Assembly (NCBI RefSeq): GCF_009296315.1
Contig: NZ_WHLY01000002.1
Location: 310,001-374,000, forward strand
Direction of reading: 5' to 3'
Origin: Salmonirosea aquatica
GTDB lineage: Bacteria > Bacteroidota > Bacteroidia > Cytophagales > Spirosomataceae
DNA length: 64,000 nt
Part shown: positions 9,523 through 17,899 of the stretch, piece after piece
Layout of the letters: each line of letters starts with the position of its first letter
How positions within the stretch are numbered: the first letter of the stretch is position 1
Position numbers and translations under genes: made by a program
The notes under the pieces: model-generated
Databases searched by the model: none
Seen by the model: only the letters and a program-made list of their open reading frames with translations
Told to the model about the DNA's origin: nothing

Positions 9523-9753
9523 TTACTCCACCACAATGCTGGCGGCTTCGTTACGCCGCAACGACAGGCAGTAGCAGCCGCCCACCCGTACACAAATCGG
9601 ATCCCCAAAGGGGGCTACGGCATCCAAACGTACCTCACAACCCGGCAAGCAGCCCATTTCCAAAAGTTTCAGTGACATAGCGCGGTCGCTGAAAGACTTA
9701 ATGACGGCGCTTTCGCCTTTTTTCAGGTCGGCAACATTGCGGACAGCTAGCAT
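9523..9753 (-). CDS. feoA: Ferrous iron transport accessory protein FeoA
   Basis: FeoA is a small SH3-like cytoplasmic protein needed for FeoB activity. Starting at MLAVRNVADLKKGESAVIKS it has 76 residues, with the family features SDRAMSLKLLEMGCLPG and the ending RRNEAASIVVE. An in-frame ATG at 9786 would add eleven hydrophobic residues (MCLIILNLNKP), but it lies close to or inside the likely promoter, so 9753 is preferred. It is the first gene of the feoAB pair. Confidence 0.93.
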   Translation of the reverse strand: MLAVRNVADLKKGESAVIKSFSDRAMSLKLLEMGCLPGCEVRLDAVAPFGDPICVRVGGCYCLSLRRNEAASIVVE

Positions 9754-9783
9754 GGGCTTATTTAGATTTAATATAATTAAACA

Positions 9784-9815
9784 CAAAATAAAGGCATAGA
9801 CACGACATTATCAAA
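9784..9815 (-). promoter_or_regulatory. Candidate feoAB promoter
   Basis: On the minus strand TTTG (9815-9812), a 20-bp spacer and TTATTTTG (9791-9784) match the Bacteroidota TTG-N19-TAnnTTTG promoter with one mismatch. The start of transcription would fall near 9777, just before the feoA start at 9753. I did not find an obvious Fur box. Confidence 0.45.
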
Positions 9816-9871
9816 TGATTGCCCTCATGTTTTTTAATTCCTGACCAAAGTCAGTTAGAAAGCTACTGAAG

Positions 9872-9906
9872 TTGGTGCGGTGGTAACGCTTTATAGCGTA
9901 CTTTTG
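9872..9906 (+). promoter_or_regulatory. Candidate promoter of the ccm gene cluster
   Basis: TTG at 9872-9874 and TACTTTTG at 9899-9906, an exact TAnnTTTG element, are separated by 24 bp, slightly longer than usual. It lies about 110 bp before the ccmB start and faces it. Confidence 0.5.
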
Positions 9907-10016
9907 CTTACTCAATGATTAAATGACAACCTGGGGGGCTCGCTAACTGGGGGTACTTTGACCCGATCCGTCCCCACCTCAGGAAAAGCCTGATTGTCAA
10001 CTGTCGACCGATAGCT

Positions 10017-10679
10017 TTGCAAGAAGTAAAAACCCTCATCTGGAAAGAAATCACGCTGGAATGGCGGCAACGTTACGCACTGAGCGGTATGCTGCTCTAC
10101 GTAGTGAGTACGGTTTTCATATGCTACCTAAGTTTCAACTTGAAGCGCAACGAACTCACCCCCATTGTCTGGAATACGCTCTTGTGGATTATCCTGCTGT
10201 TCACTGCCGTGAATGCCATTGCCCGGAGTTTCGCCCAGGAGCGCCACGCTAGGCTACTGTATTATTACACCCTCGCCAGTCCACAGGCCATTATCCTCTC
10301 TAAAATTATCTATAATACGCTGCTGATGCTGGCATTGGCGGGAATTGGTTTTGGCTTTTACACGTTTGTGATGGGAAGCCCCGTGGTAGATCTAGGGCTT
10401 TACCTGATCAGTATTGTTCTGGGTTCAGTTGGGTTTGCGTCGGTGTTGACACTTGTGTCGGGTATCTCTTCCAAAGCTGAAAACAGTGGTACCCTAATGG
10501 CTGTTCTGAGCTTTCCGATCATCCTTCCGATGTTACTTATGACGATTCGTCTGGCAAAAAATGCACTTGATGGACTTGACCGAAGCGTGAGTACTGACGA
10601 AATAAGTACCTTGCTGGCAATAGATGCTATTGTGATCACACTTTCGTATTTATTGTTTCCTTATTTGTGGAGAAGCTGA
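10017..10679 (+). CDS. ccmB: Haem exporter permease CcmB
   Basis: CcmB is the membrane subunit of the ABC-type complex that drives haem release from CcmE during cytochrome c maturation. The 220-residue protein begins MQEVKTLIWKEITLEWRQRYALSG, typical for CcmB, and has six hydrophobic segments. ARSFAQERHARLLYYYTLASPQAIILSK is the conserved cytoplasmic loop. The start codon would be TTG at 10017; I see no ATG that keeps this N-terminus, so the start is only moderately certain. No ccmA ATPase lies beside it in this window. It heads the cluster ccmB-ccmC-ccmD-ccmE-ccmF. Confidence 0.93.
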   Translation: MQEVKTLIWKEITLEWRQRYALSGMLLYVVSTVFICYLSFNLKRNELTPIVWNTLLWIILLFTAVNAIARSFAQERHARLLYYYTLASPQAIILSKIIYNTLLMLALAGIGFGFYTFVMGSPVVDLGLYLISIVLGSVGFASVLTLVSGISSKAENSGTLMAVLSFPIILPMLLMTIRLAKNALDGLDRSVSTDEISTLLAIDAIVITLSYLLFPYLWRS

Positions 10680-10774
10680 AAATTAATTTTGAATAAATGA
10701 TTGATCGAGAGAAGTAGAGAACAGTACTTTCGCCAATTTATTCACTCAATTACTCAATTCAATATTGAACGTTT

Positions 10775-11470
10775 ATGAAAAAAAGCTGGTGGAAAATCCT
10801 GACAGTCTTCATTATGTTTTATGTCATTTTCCAGGGATTGCTGGGAGGGGTACCCCGCCAACCGATCCTGAACGAGACGATCCGTAACTTGTATTTCCAC
10901 GTTACCATGTGGCCTGCGATGATTACGATGCTATTGGTATCCATGATTTACGGAATCCGTTTTTTGAGCACGAACCAAATCAGCGACGATGACAAATCGG
11001 CGGTTTTTGCCAAAACCGGAATCTTATTCGGAGTCCTGGGATGTTTGTCAGGCTCGTTATGGGCTAACTTTACTTGGGGAGATCCCTGGCCTAATGACGC
11101 TAAGCTCAACAGCGCTGCCGTGGGAATGCTGATTTATTTTGCCTACCTCTTATTACGGTCCTCCTTTGAAGATGAGCAGAGACGGGCACGTATTGCAGCG
11201 GTATACAACATCTTTGCTTTTGCTGTATTTTTGCCGTTGATTTTTGTACTCCCCCGGCTGACGGATTCGCTGCATCCCGGCAATGGCGGTAATCCGGGTT
11301 TTGGTTCGCTGGACATCGATGGGAATATGCGTATGGTATTCTATCCGGCCATCATTGGCTGGACCTTATTGGCTACTTGGATTACCACGATACGCTATCG
11401 CCTGCGGGTTATTCAGCGGGTACAGGATGAAAAAGTTTCGTTCCAGAACAATCCGGTTCCAAACCATTGA
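10775..11470 (+). CDS. ccmC: Cytochrome c biogenesis protein CcmC/CcsA family
   Basis: CcmC loads haem onto the chaperone CcmE. The 231-residue protein has six hydrophobic segments and a modified tryptophan-rich WWD-type loop, WANFTWGDPWPNDAKLNS, at about residues 90-107. Two likely axial haem histidines are seen: His42 in RNLYFHVTMWPAM and one in SLHPGNGG. It follows ccmB after 95 bp and precedes the small CcmD-like gene, the order usual in Bacteroidota. The loop is shorter in tryptophan than in proteobacterial CcmC, which is normal for this phylum. Confidence 0.92.
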   Translation: MKKSWWKILTVFIMFYVIFQGLLGGVPRQPILNETIRNLYFHVTMWPAMITMLLVSMIYGIRFLSTNQISDDDKSAVFAKTGILFGVLGCLSGSLWANFTWGDPWPNDAKLNSAAVGMLIYFAYLLLRSSFEDEQRRARIAAVYNIFAFAVFLPLIFVLPRLTDSLHPGNGGNPGFGSLDIDGNMRMVFYPAIIGWTLLATWITTIRYRLRVIQRVQDEKVSFQNNPVPNH

Positions 11471-11544
11471 ATTTTCAATTTAGTAGAATAAAACGTCATG
11501 GGGCGTTGTTCATATAGTACTATTCATTTTTCAGTTTATTTAGC

Positions 11545-11763
11545 ATGAAACGCGTTTTTTCTCTTCTCTTAGCCCTAAACCTGATTTCGCTTTCTCTGTT
11601 TGCCCAACAATCTGATGTAGCCATGGCCGACCAAATGCGGGCCGATGGCAAAATATGGGTAGTTGTGGGCGTTATTGCGCTTATCTTTGCCGGTATTATT
11701 ACGTATCTGGTCCGTTTGGACAGCAAATTAACCAAGCTGGAAAAAGATTTGAATATCAAATAA
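11545..11763 (+). CDS. ccmD: CcmD-like small membrane protein
   Basis: A 72-residue protein: a signal-like hydrophobic segment (MKRVFSLLLALNLISLSLFAQQ), a short polar linker, one membrane span (about residues 39-57, WVVVGVIALIFAGIITYLV) and a charged helical tail rich in Leu and Lys. Small proteins of this design between ccmC and ccmE are annotated as CcmD family in Bacteroidota, where they help release holo-CcmE from CcmC. The assignment rests on position and topology more than on sequence. Confidence 0.78.
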   Translation: MKRVFSLLLALNLISLSLFAQQSDVAMADQMRADGKIWVVVGVIALIFAGIITYLVRLDSKLTKLEKDLNIK

Positions 11764-11846
11764 CCTGATGTAAGACGTTAAATAGGAGAAGCCATCCTTC
11801 GTTAGGCCTATTATTCAAGGTTCGCTATCCAATAATCATTATCACC

Positions 11847-12281
11847 ATGAAAAAAATCCATATTTTCGGAATCGGCGTGATTGCCATTGCTATTGCCATC
11901 ATTGTATCTACGGCGGGTGACGCCAGTACCTACGTCAACTTCTCGCAAGCCGAAGAGCTTGCTCTCAACGGCAACAACGGTAGCATTCATGTGGTGGGAA
12001 AACTCAAAAAAGACGCCGCGGGGCAAATTCAGGAAATGGCTTACAAGCCCGAACTGGACCCCAATTATTTTGAATTTACTTTGCTGGACAACAACCAACG
12101 TGAACAAAAGGTAGTATACCGTAGCCCCAAGCCCCAGGATTTCGACAAGTCCGAACAAGTGGTGGTGATCGGGCGTATGGAGAAAGACCATTTTGAGGCG
12201 GAAAAAATTCTGCTGAAATGCCCATCCAAGTACAATAACGAGAAACTGGAAACTACCGAATACCAAGCCGCCCAATTATGA
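11847..12281 (+). CDS. ccmE: Haem chaperone CcmE, cysteine-type
   Basis: CcmE carries haem from CcmC to CcmF on the outside of the inner membrane. The 144-residue protein has an N-terminal membrane anchor (residues 5-22) and the OB-fold beta domain, with VVGKLKKDAAG, FEFTLLDNN and VVVIGRMEKDHFEAEKILLKC. The covalent haem-binding position is not the proteobacterial HxxxY but CPSKY (Cys125 to Tyr129), the CxxxY variant known from archaea and sulfate reducers. Its stop overlaps the ccmF start by 4 bp (ATGA), so the two are translationally coupled. Confidence 0.93.
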   Translation: MKKIHIFGIGVIAIAIAIIVSTAGDASTYVNFSQAEELALNGNNGSIHVVGKLKKDAAGQIQEMAYKPELDPNYFEFTLLDNNQREQKVVYRSPKPQDFDKSEQVVVIGRMEKDHFEAEKILLKCPSKYNNEKLETTEYQAAQL

Positions 12282-14881
12282 TCCATACTGCCTACGGAGA
12301 TGCTGGCCGCCTATTCGTAATCATTGCCTTTGTATCGGCTCTGGTTGCGACCTTTGCCTATTTCAAGTCCGTGATTTCTTCCACCCGGCTTGATGAGGTA
12401 CCTGTGTGGAAACGATTTGCGCGGGGCGCATTCTTCATCCACGCGGCGGCGGTCGCCGGTGTGGTGTTCTGCTTGTACTGGATCATCGGCAACCACTATT
12501 TTGAATACCACTACGCCTGGGACAATTCGTCGCTCTCGCTACCTACAGGTTTTGTCATATCCAGCTTCTGGCAGGATCAGGAAGGTAGCTTCCTGCTCTG
12601 GATTTTCTGGAACGTTGTATTGGGGCTGGTTCTGATCGTAACCAATCGTTCTTGGGAAGGGCCGGTAATGGCGATTTTCGCGTTGGTCCAGGCTTTCCTC
12701 GCTTCAATGATTCTGGGAGTGGTAATTCCCGGCCTTGACCTGAAAATCGGCTCCACACCCTTCCTGCTTTTGCGGGAAGCAATGCCCGATATTCAGATCT
12801 GGCAAACCAATCCTAATTTTATCCCCAAAGACGGTAACGGCCTTAACCCTCTTTTGCAGAACTATTGGATGGTGATCCACCCTCCTACCCTGTTCCTGGG
12901 TTTTGCCACCACATTGATTCCCTTCTCATTTGCCATGGCGGGTTTATGGACCAAGCAGGTGAAAGAATGGATCCGTCCGGCTTTGCCCTGGGCGTTGCTA
13001 TCGGCTATGATTCTGGGGGTAGGTATCCTGATGGGAGCGTACTGGGCCTACGAGACACTTAATTTCGGCGGGTACTGGAACTGGGATCCGGTAGAAAATA
13101 CTTCTTTCGTACCCTGGCTCGTATTGGTGGCGAGTATTCACACCATGATTATCGGCCGTAGGAACGCCACAGCCCTCAAAACGTCTTTTATTCTGGCTAT
13201 TGCTACCTTCGTCATGATCCTCTACTCGACGTTCATGACCCGAAGTGGCGTACTGGGTAACGAATCCGTGCATTCTTTTACTGATTTGGGCTTATCGGGT
13301 CAACTTCTCATTTACCTGATGACCTTTGTGGTGCTGGCAGTGGGACTGCTGATCGCCCGTTGGAAGCTGCTTCCCTCAGACAATGAGGAAGTATCCTCCT
13401 ACTCGCCGGAATTCTGGATTTTCATTGGTGCTACCTTACTGTGTTTGGCAGGATTCCAAATTCTCGCCACCACTTCCATTCCGGTGTACAATGCCATTGC
13501 CGAGAGTTTTGGAAAAATCCTCAATCTAGCTCTTCCGACCAATCCGATCGCTCACTACAACAAGTTTCAAATCTGGTTTTTTGCTCTTATTACCCTGCTT
13601 ACGGGCATTGGCCAGTTTTTCTGGTGGAAACGCACTGGAGAAGGCAGATTGGGTACCCTGTACCCACCCCTGCTGATTACGTTGATCCTGAGTGCCGTCT
13701 TTATTACGCTGGGAGAAGTTCGCACGATTTCCTATATCGTACTCCTTACCGCCGCTACCTTTGCAGTGGTTGCCAATGGTACCATTCTGCTCAATATCCT
13801 CCGGGGCAACTACAAGCTTTCGGGTGGGGCGGTAACCCACATTGGCGTGGCGCTCATGCTGATCGGAATCCTCTTTTCATCGGGTTATACCCGGGTAATA
13901 TCCCTCAATAATTCCGGACTGATGATTTCCCGTTCGGAAGAATTTACTAAAAACGACAACAAAGAAAACAAGGAAAACGTAACGCTCTGGCTCAACCGCC
14001 CCGAGCAAATGGGCCAGTATATGCTGACATGGCGGGACGTGCGCGTAGAACCACGCCATATTCCCGAATACATTCCTAAAAGCTGGGTGGAGATTATCGA
14101 AAACGATTTCCACGCCGTGGCGCTGCGGGATATTGTCGTCAAGGACAAGACCTACTACAAAACCGGGGATACTTTGGAAATCTATCCCGAGAATTTTTAC
14201 TACGAAATAGAGTACCGTGCTCCTTCGGGCAAGGTATTCACGCTGTTTCCAAGAGCACAGATCAATCCGCGGATGGGTCTGATCTCTTCGCCTGACATCC
14301 AGCGCAAATACGATAAAGATTTGTATACCTACGTGTCGATGGTAACCAATCCGAACGAGGAAGGCAAATGGAGTGCCACCGAAGAGTTTACGGTAGCCAT
14401 GAAAGACACCTTTTTTGTGAATGACTACGTGGCGATTCTGGACAATGTTGTCCGCACGGATAAAGTGGATGGCCTTCCGCTGAGGGAGAACGATGCCGCC
14501 GTCAAAGCGATCATTCGGGTGCTCGACAGCGAAAAAGAGTACATCATTGATCCTTCCTTCGTAATCCGTGATCGTACGGTGGGCCGCAAGGCTGCGGTGA
14601 GCGATGAACTGGGCTTACGCATCCAATTCCGCGAAATAAATCCGCAAACGGGTCAATTCACCTTCGCTGTCAATACCAAACAACGCGATTTCATAGTAAT
14701 GAAGGCCATCGAAAAACCCCTGATCAATGTACTCTGGCTGGGTACCTTTGTGCTGGTGATTGGGTTCATGATGGCTACAGTCCGTCGCTTCCGGGATTTT
14801 TCCAAGAATCAGAGACGGGAGATGGCCTCTCCAAAGAAGCAGAAAATCCGGACTCCTCAATTCAACGCTGACAGCGTTTAA
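12278..14881 (+). CDS. ccmF: Cytochrome c haem lyase CcmF
   Basis: CcmF ligates haem from CcmE to the CxxCH motif of apocytochrome c. The protein has 867 residues, long for the family, with about 15 hydrophobic segments. The WWD domain is at about 258-280 (WAYETLNFGGYWNWDPVENTS), and VIHPPTLFLGF at 199-209 supplies a conserved histidine. A large soluble periplasmic domain occupies about residues 550-810 before the last membrane span near 815-835. A basic tail follows. It is the last gene of the cluster; an inverted repeat that could act as a terminator overlaps its end. Confidence 0.95.
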   Translation: MIHTAYGDAGRLFVIIAFVSALVATFAYFKSVISSTRLDEVPVWKRFARGAFFIHAAAVAGVVFCLYWIIGNHYFEYHYAWDNSSLSLPTGFVISSFWQDQEGSFLLWIFWNVVLGLVLIVTNRSWEGPVMAIFALVQAFLASMILGVVIPGLDLKIGSTPFLLLREAMPDIQIWQTNPNFIPKDGNGLNPLLQNYWMVIHPPTLFLGFATTLIPFSFAMAGLWTKQVKEWIRPALPWALLSAMILGVGILMGAYWAYETLNFGGYWNWDPVENTSFVPWLVLVASIHTMIIGRRNATALKTSFILAIATFVMILYSTFMTRSGVLGNESVHSFTDLGLSGQLLIYLMTFVVLAVGLLIARWKLLPSDNEEVSSYSPEFWIFIGATLLCLAGFQILATTSIPVYNAIAESFGKILNLALPTNPIAHYNKFQIWFFALITLLTGIGQFFWWKRTGEGRLGTLYPPLLITLILSAVFITLGEVRTISYIVLLTAATFAVVANGTILLNILRGNYKLSGGAVTHIGVALMLIGILFSSGYTRVISLNNSGLMISRSEEFTKNDNKENKENVTLWLNRPEQMGQYMLTWRDVRVEPRHIPEYIPKSWVEIIENDFHAVALRDIVVKDKTYYKTGDTLEIYPENFYYEIEYRAPSGKVFTLFPRAQINPRMGLISSPDIQRKYDKDLYTYVSMVTNPNEEGKWSATEEFTVAMKDTFFVNDYVAILDNVVRTDKVDGLPLRENDAAVKAIIRVLDSEKEYIIDPSFVIRDRTVGRKAAVSDELGLRIQFREINPQTGQFTFAVNTKQRDFIVMKAIEKPLINVLWLGTFVLVIGFMMATVRRFRDFSKNQRREMASPKKQKIRTPQFNADSV

Positions 14882-14896
14882 AGCGTTGTCAGCGTT
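14864..14896. terminator. Weak bidirectional hairpin between ccmF and the VOC gene
   Basis: AACGCTGACA (14864-14873) pairs with TGTCAGCGTT (14887-14896) over 10 bp with a 13-nt loop. It overlaps the ccmF stop and ends 3 bp before the end of the convergent gene. T runs are short, so termination would be weak. Confidence 0.45.
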
Positions 14897-14898
14897 TC

Positions 14899-15297
14899 CT
14901 ATGGATCCGCAACAATTTCTACCCGGTTACCATCCGGATCCAGTATCACGCTTTCGTAATAGCCATCGCCCGTACGACGAGGCTCACCTACGACCGTATA
15001 TCCATCCGTCCGCAAACGCTCGGTTAGTGAGTCCACTTCTTCCTGGCGTCCTACCGAAAGAGCTAGATGCGTGATTCCCAGGTACTCCTCACCTATCCCG
15101 GCCCCACTTGCCGATACGGAATCTTTCTGCATGATTTCCAACCGTGCGTCTCCCCCAAAACTCAAAAAGTACGACGCAAATCCCTTACGTAGGTTTAGAT
15201 ACTTTTCATTGGAAGTAGCCTGGAAGTAACGGAGGTAGAAAGCACGCAAGACTTCCAATTGCGTGGTGTAAACGGCCAAATGATCGAGTCGAGCCAT
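14899..15297 (-). CDS. VOC (glyoxalase/bleomycin resistance) family protein
   Basis: A 132-residue single-module VOC protein. It starts LDHLAVYTTQLEVLRAFY, with a metal-ligand His in the first beta strand, has ITHLALSVG at the middle and ends with ESVILDPDGNRVEIV, the usual last strand with a Glu ligand. Such proteins are metal-dependent lyases, isomerases or dioxygenases, or antibiotic-binding proteins; the substrate cannot be read from the sequence. It converges on ccmF, with about 17 bp between the stops. Confidence 0.88.
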   Translation of the reverse strand: MARLDHLAVYTTQLEVLRAFYLRYFQATSNEKYLNLRKGFASYFLSFGGDARLEIMQKDSVSASGAGIGEEYLGITHLALSVGRQEEVDSLTERLRTDGYTVVGEPRRTGDGYYESVILDPDGNRVEIVADP

Positions 15298-15399
15298 AGT
15301 GTTGGTAAATTAGGTGGGTTGAATTATGGAAAGGCACATTCCTCAAACAAGCTTTTCTTTATATTTGATTCTTTCTTAACCTACCTGTTACCCTCTCTC

Positions 15400-16863
15400 A
15401 TGCGAAATTTTCTAAAAATCCTGGGACTTGCCCTGGTTATTCTTATTGTTGTACTGCTTTGGAATACGTTCCGTTTCGAATCAAAACAGCTTACTAATGT
15501 ACCCCCTGCGCCTCCAATCGCCATCCCCGATTCGGCCCTCCTGCGTCTCAGCCAGGCAGTACAATACCGCACCATTTCGTATCAGGACTCCGCGCTGACC
15601 GACACTACCCAGTTTAAGGCCTTCATTACTTTTCTAGAAAGGTCTTTTCCTATGGTGCACAAGCAGATGACCCGCGAACAGATCAATGACTATGCCTTGC
15701 TTTTTCAGTTGAAGGGGAGTAATCCCTCCCTGAAACCCATGCTGATGATGGGCCACTATGATGTGGTACCGGTAGTAGAGGGTACCGAAAAAATGTGGAA
15801 AAGTGCGCCTTTCGCTGGACTTGTGCAGGATGGATTTGTCTACGGCCGGGGTACTCTCGACGATAAAAGCACCGTGCTGGGCTTGCTGGAGGCCATGGAA
15901 ATCTTACTACGTCAGAGCTTTCAACCCAGTCGTACCATCTACTTTTCCTTTGGTCACGATGAAGAAGTAAGTGGACGAAAAGGAGGGCAGGCCTTGGCCC
16001 GGACGCTTGAACGACGGGGTATCCAACTGGAAATGGTTATTGATGAAGGGGGTACCATTAAGACCGATGGCGTGGCTGGCCTGACTCAACCCGTAGCCCT
16101 AATCGGCACCGCCGAAAAGGGCTATACCAGTGTGGCACTGACCGCCCACGGCGAGGGAGGACATTCCTCCATGCCTCCTCCCAAGACCAGCATCGGGATG
16201 TTGGCCAGTGCCCTGGATAATCTGCAAAAAGCTCCATTCAAATCCTCCCTGGGAGGTACCGTCGGCGAGATGCTTCGGTACCTGGGCCCGGAAATGCCTT
16301 TTGCTCAGAAGTTGGCGGTTGCCAACCAGTGGCTGCTGGCGCCGGTCCTGATTAATTCCTTTAGTGTTACAAACTCAGGTGCTGCCAGTACTCACACCAC
16401 TATTGCTCCCACTATTCTGAAGGCAGGTATAAAAGACAACGTGCTGCCGATCGATGCTACGGCAATCGTCAATTTCCGTATTCTGCCCGGCGATTCGGTG
16501 CAGGGCGTAGTCAACCATGTCAAAAACGCCATTGCTAATCCTGACATTGAGGTAGAATCCCTCCGAGAATTCGACTCAGAGCCTTCACCGGTTTCCTCGC
16601 CCGAGGCACCTCCCTTTCAGATTCTGAGCCGAACTATCAAGAGTTGTTACCCTAACGTCCTGATCACCCCGTATCTGGTACTCGGGGCCACGGATGCCCG
16701 GTATTACCGCTCGTTAAGCCCAAACATTTACCGCTTCACACCTTACCAGCTCGACGAAGAAGACCTTAAACGTCCGCATGGTACCAATGAGCGAATCAGG
16801 ACAGATACCTACAAGGAAATGATCCGCTTTTATGTGACGCTTCTGAAAAACGCAGCGCAGTAA
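15400..16863 (+). CDS. M20 family zinc metallopeptidase, membrane-anchored (carboxypeptidase S/PM20D1-like)
   Basis: The 487-residue protein starts MRNFLKILGLALVILIVV, a signal anchor. The zinc-site motifs of M20 peptidases are visible: MMGHYDVVPV (His and catalytic Asp), GRGTLDDKST (bridging Asp), GHDEEVSGRKGG (catalytic Glu-Glu), LVLGATDARYYR (Asp) and KRPHGTNERI (last His). The long form with a membrane anchor resembles yeast carboxypeptidase S and PM20D1, which act on blocked dipeptides or N-acyl amino acids. The substrate here is unknown. An upstream in-frame start at 15259 would overlap the divergent VOC gene and precede the anchor, so 15400 is preferred. Confidence 0.93.
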   Translation: MRNFLKILGLALVILIVVLLWNTFRFESKQLTNVPPAPPIAIPDSALLRLSQAVQYRTISYQDSALTDTTQFKAFITFLERSFPMVHKQMTREQINDYALLFQLKGSNPSLKPMLMMGHYDVVPVVEGTEKMWKSAPFAGLVQDGFVYGRGTLDDKSTVLGLLEAMEILLRQSFQPSRTIYFSFGHDEEVSGRKGGQALARTLERRGIQLEMVIDEGGTIKTDGVAGLTQPVALIGTAEKGYTSVALTAHGEGGHSSMPPPKTSIGMLASALDNLQKAPFKSSLGGTVGEMLRYLGPEMPFAQKLAVANQWLLAPVLINSFSVTNSGAASTHTTIAPTILKAGIKDNVLPIDATAIVNFRILPGDSVQGVVNHVKNAIANPDIEVESLREFDSEPSPVSSPEAPPFQILSRTIKSCYPNVLITPYLVLGATDARYYRSLSPNIYRFTPYQLDEEDLKRPHGTNERIRTDTYKEMIRFYVTLLKNAAQ

Positions 16864-17116
16864 TCTCAACTACCTCAGGGGTACCTTTCGAATTAAATTG
16901 GATTAAACCCGGATAGTCGGGGAACCTAACTCCTGGTGAGTTTTGTATAGATAGCGGGACTTTTGTAAAACCTACCCCTAAAACTCGGGGAATTCTGTTA
17001 ATATAATTCCACAATTTTGCCGATCACAGGCAAGAAAATTCCCCAACGGGCGTTTGAGAAAAAAGATTGATGCTAACGCCGGGTATACTAATAAAACCAG
17101 AAATCAATAGACCACT

Positions 17117-17899
17117 ATGAGGAAAATAGGAGCAGTGTTGGCCATGGGAATTGTGTTGTTAGGGATGATGGCTGGCTTTAAAAGCATCGAGAAAAAGAAG
17201 ATTTTTTCACTTGCATCCACCCAAATTGTTGCCACAAATAACCTGAACGTATCCCTCACCCCCGAAGAAGCAAATGAAACGGCCTGCTCCAATCTATATG
17301 ATTCCTTACAGCTAGCGGTCGCCGGTCTGTCAAAAGAGGCTTTCCGCTACGCTTGGTTCGGATTCCAGCAAGCGGGTTTTTCAAAGCCTATACTTGCCAT
17401 TGCCGATTTCAGCCAATCGTCACGTCACAAGCGACTTTATGTCATCGACTTTCTGAATAAAAAGGTGTTGCTGAATACCTACGTGGCGCATGGACGCAAC
17501 TCCGGTCAGGAATACGCCAGTAAATTTTCAAATGCCAATTCCTCCTACCAGTCTAGCCTTGGTTTCTATAAAGCACTAGGTACCTATCACGGAAAGCATG
17601 GGCTTTCTTTGCGGTTGCAGGGCCTCGAAAAGAATATAAACGACCAGGCTTTTGAGCGGGCTATTGTCATGCACGGGGCCGACTACGTCAGTGAAGATTT
17701 TATCCGTCAAACGGGCCGACTTGGGCGCAGTCTAGGATGCCCGGCTGTTTCACAAGCCGAACATCAGCAATTGATTAAACTCCTGCGCAACGGGGCTGGG
17801 TTATTTTTGTATTATCCCGATGCCAATTATCTCAGCAAATCCAAAATACTACATCAAGCAGTAGCTGCTGTTCAGAGGGTTGTACCTTCCAATTCATAA
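17117..17899 (+). CDS. Murein L,D-transpeptidase catalytic domain family protein
   Basis: A 260-residue secreted protein with a hydrophobic N-terminus (residues 5-22). The catalytic part at about residues 95-235 belongs to the YkuD-like family PF13645: KRLYVIDFLNKKVLLNTYVAHGRNSG, LGFYKALGTYHGKHGLSLRLQGLE, the histidine in IVMHGADYV and the catalytic cysteine in GRSLGCPAV. These enzymes act on peptidoglycan stem peptides. Its 3' end overlaps the 3' end of a second, different L,D-transpeptidase gene by 28 bp on the other strand. A 253-bp gap without a gene precedes it. Confidence 0.9.
   Translation: MRKIGAVLAMGIVLLGMMAGFKSIEKKKIFSLASTQIVATNNLNVSLTPEEANETACSNLYDSLQLAVAGLSKEAFRYAWFGFQQAGFSKPILAIADFSQSSRHKRLYVIDFLNKKVLLNTYVAHGRNSGQEYASKFSNANSSYQSSLGFYKALGTYHGKHGLSLRLQGLEKNINDQAFERAIVMHGADYVSEDFIRQTGRLGRSLGCPAVSQAEHQQLIKLLRNGAGLFLYYPDANYLSKSKILHQAVAAVQRVVPSNS

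Noticed and set aside
17041-17116. Possible full promoter before the first L,D-transpeptidase
   Set aside because: I could not find a TAnnTTTG element at a useful distance from the start.
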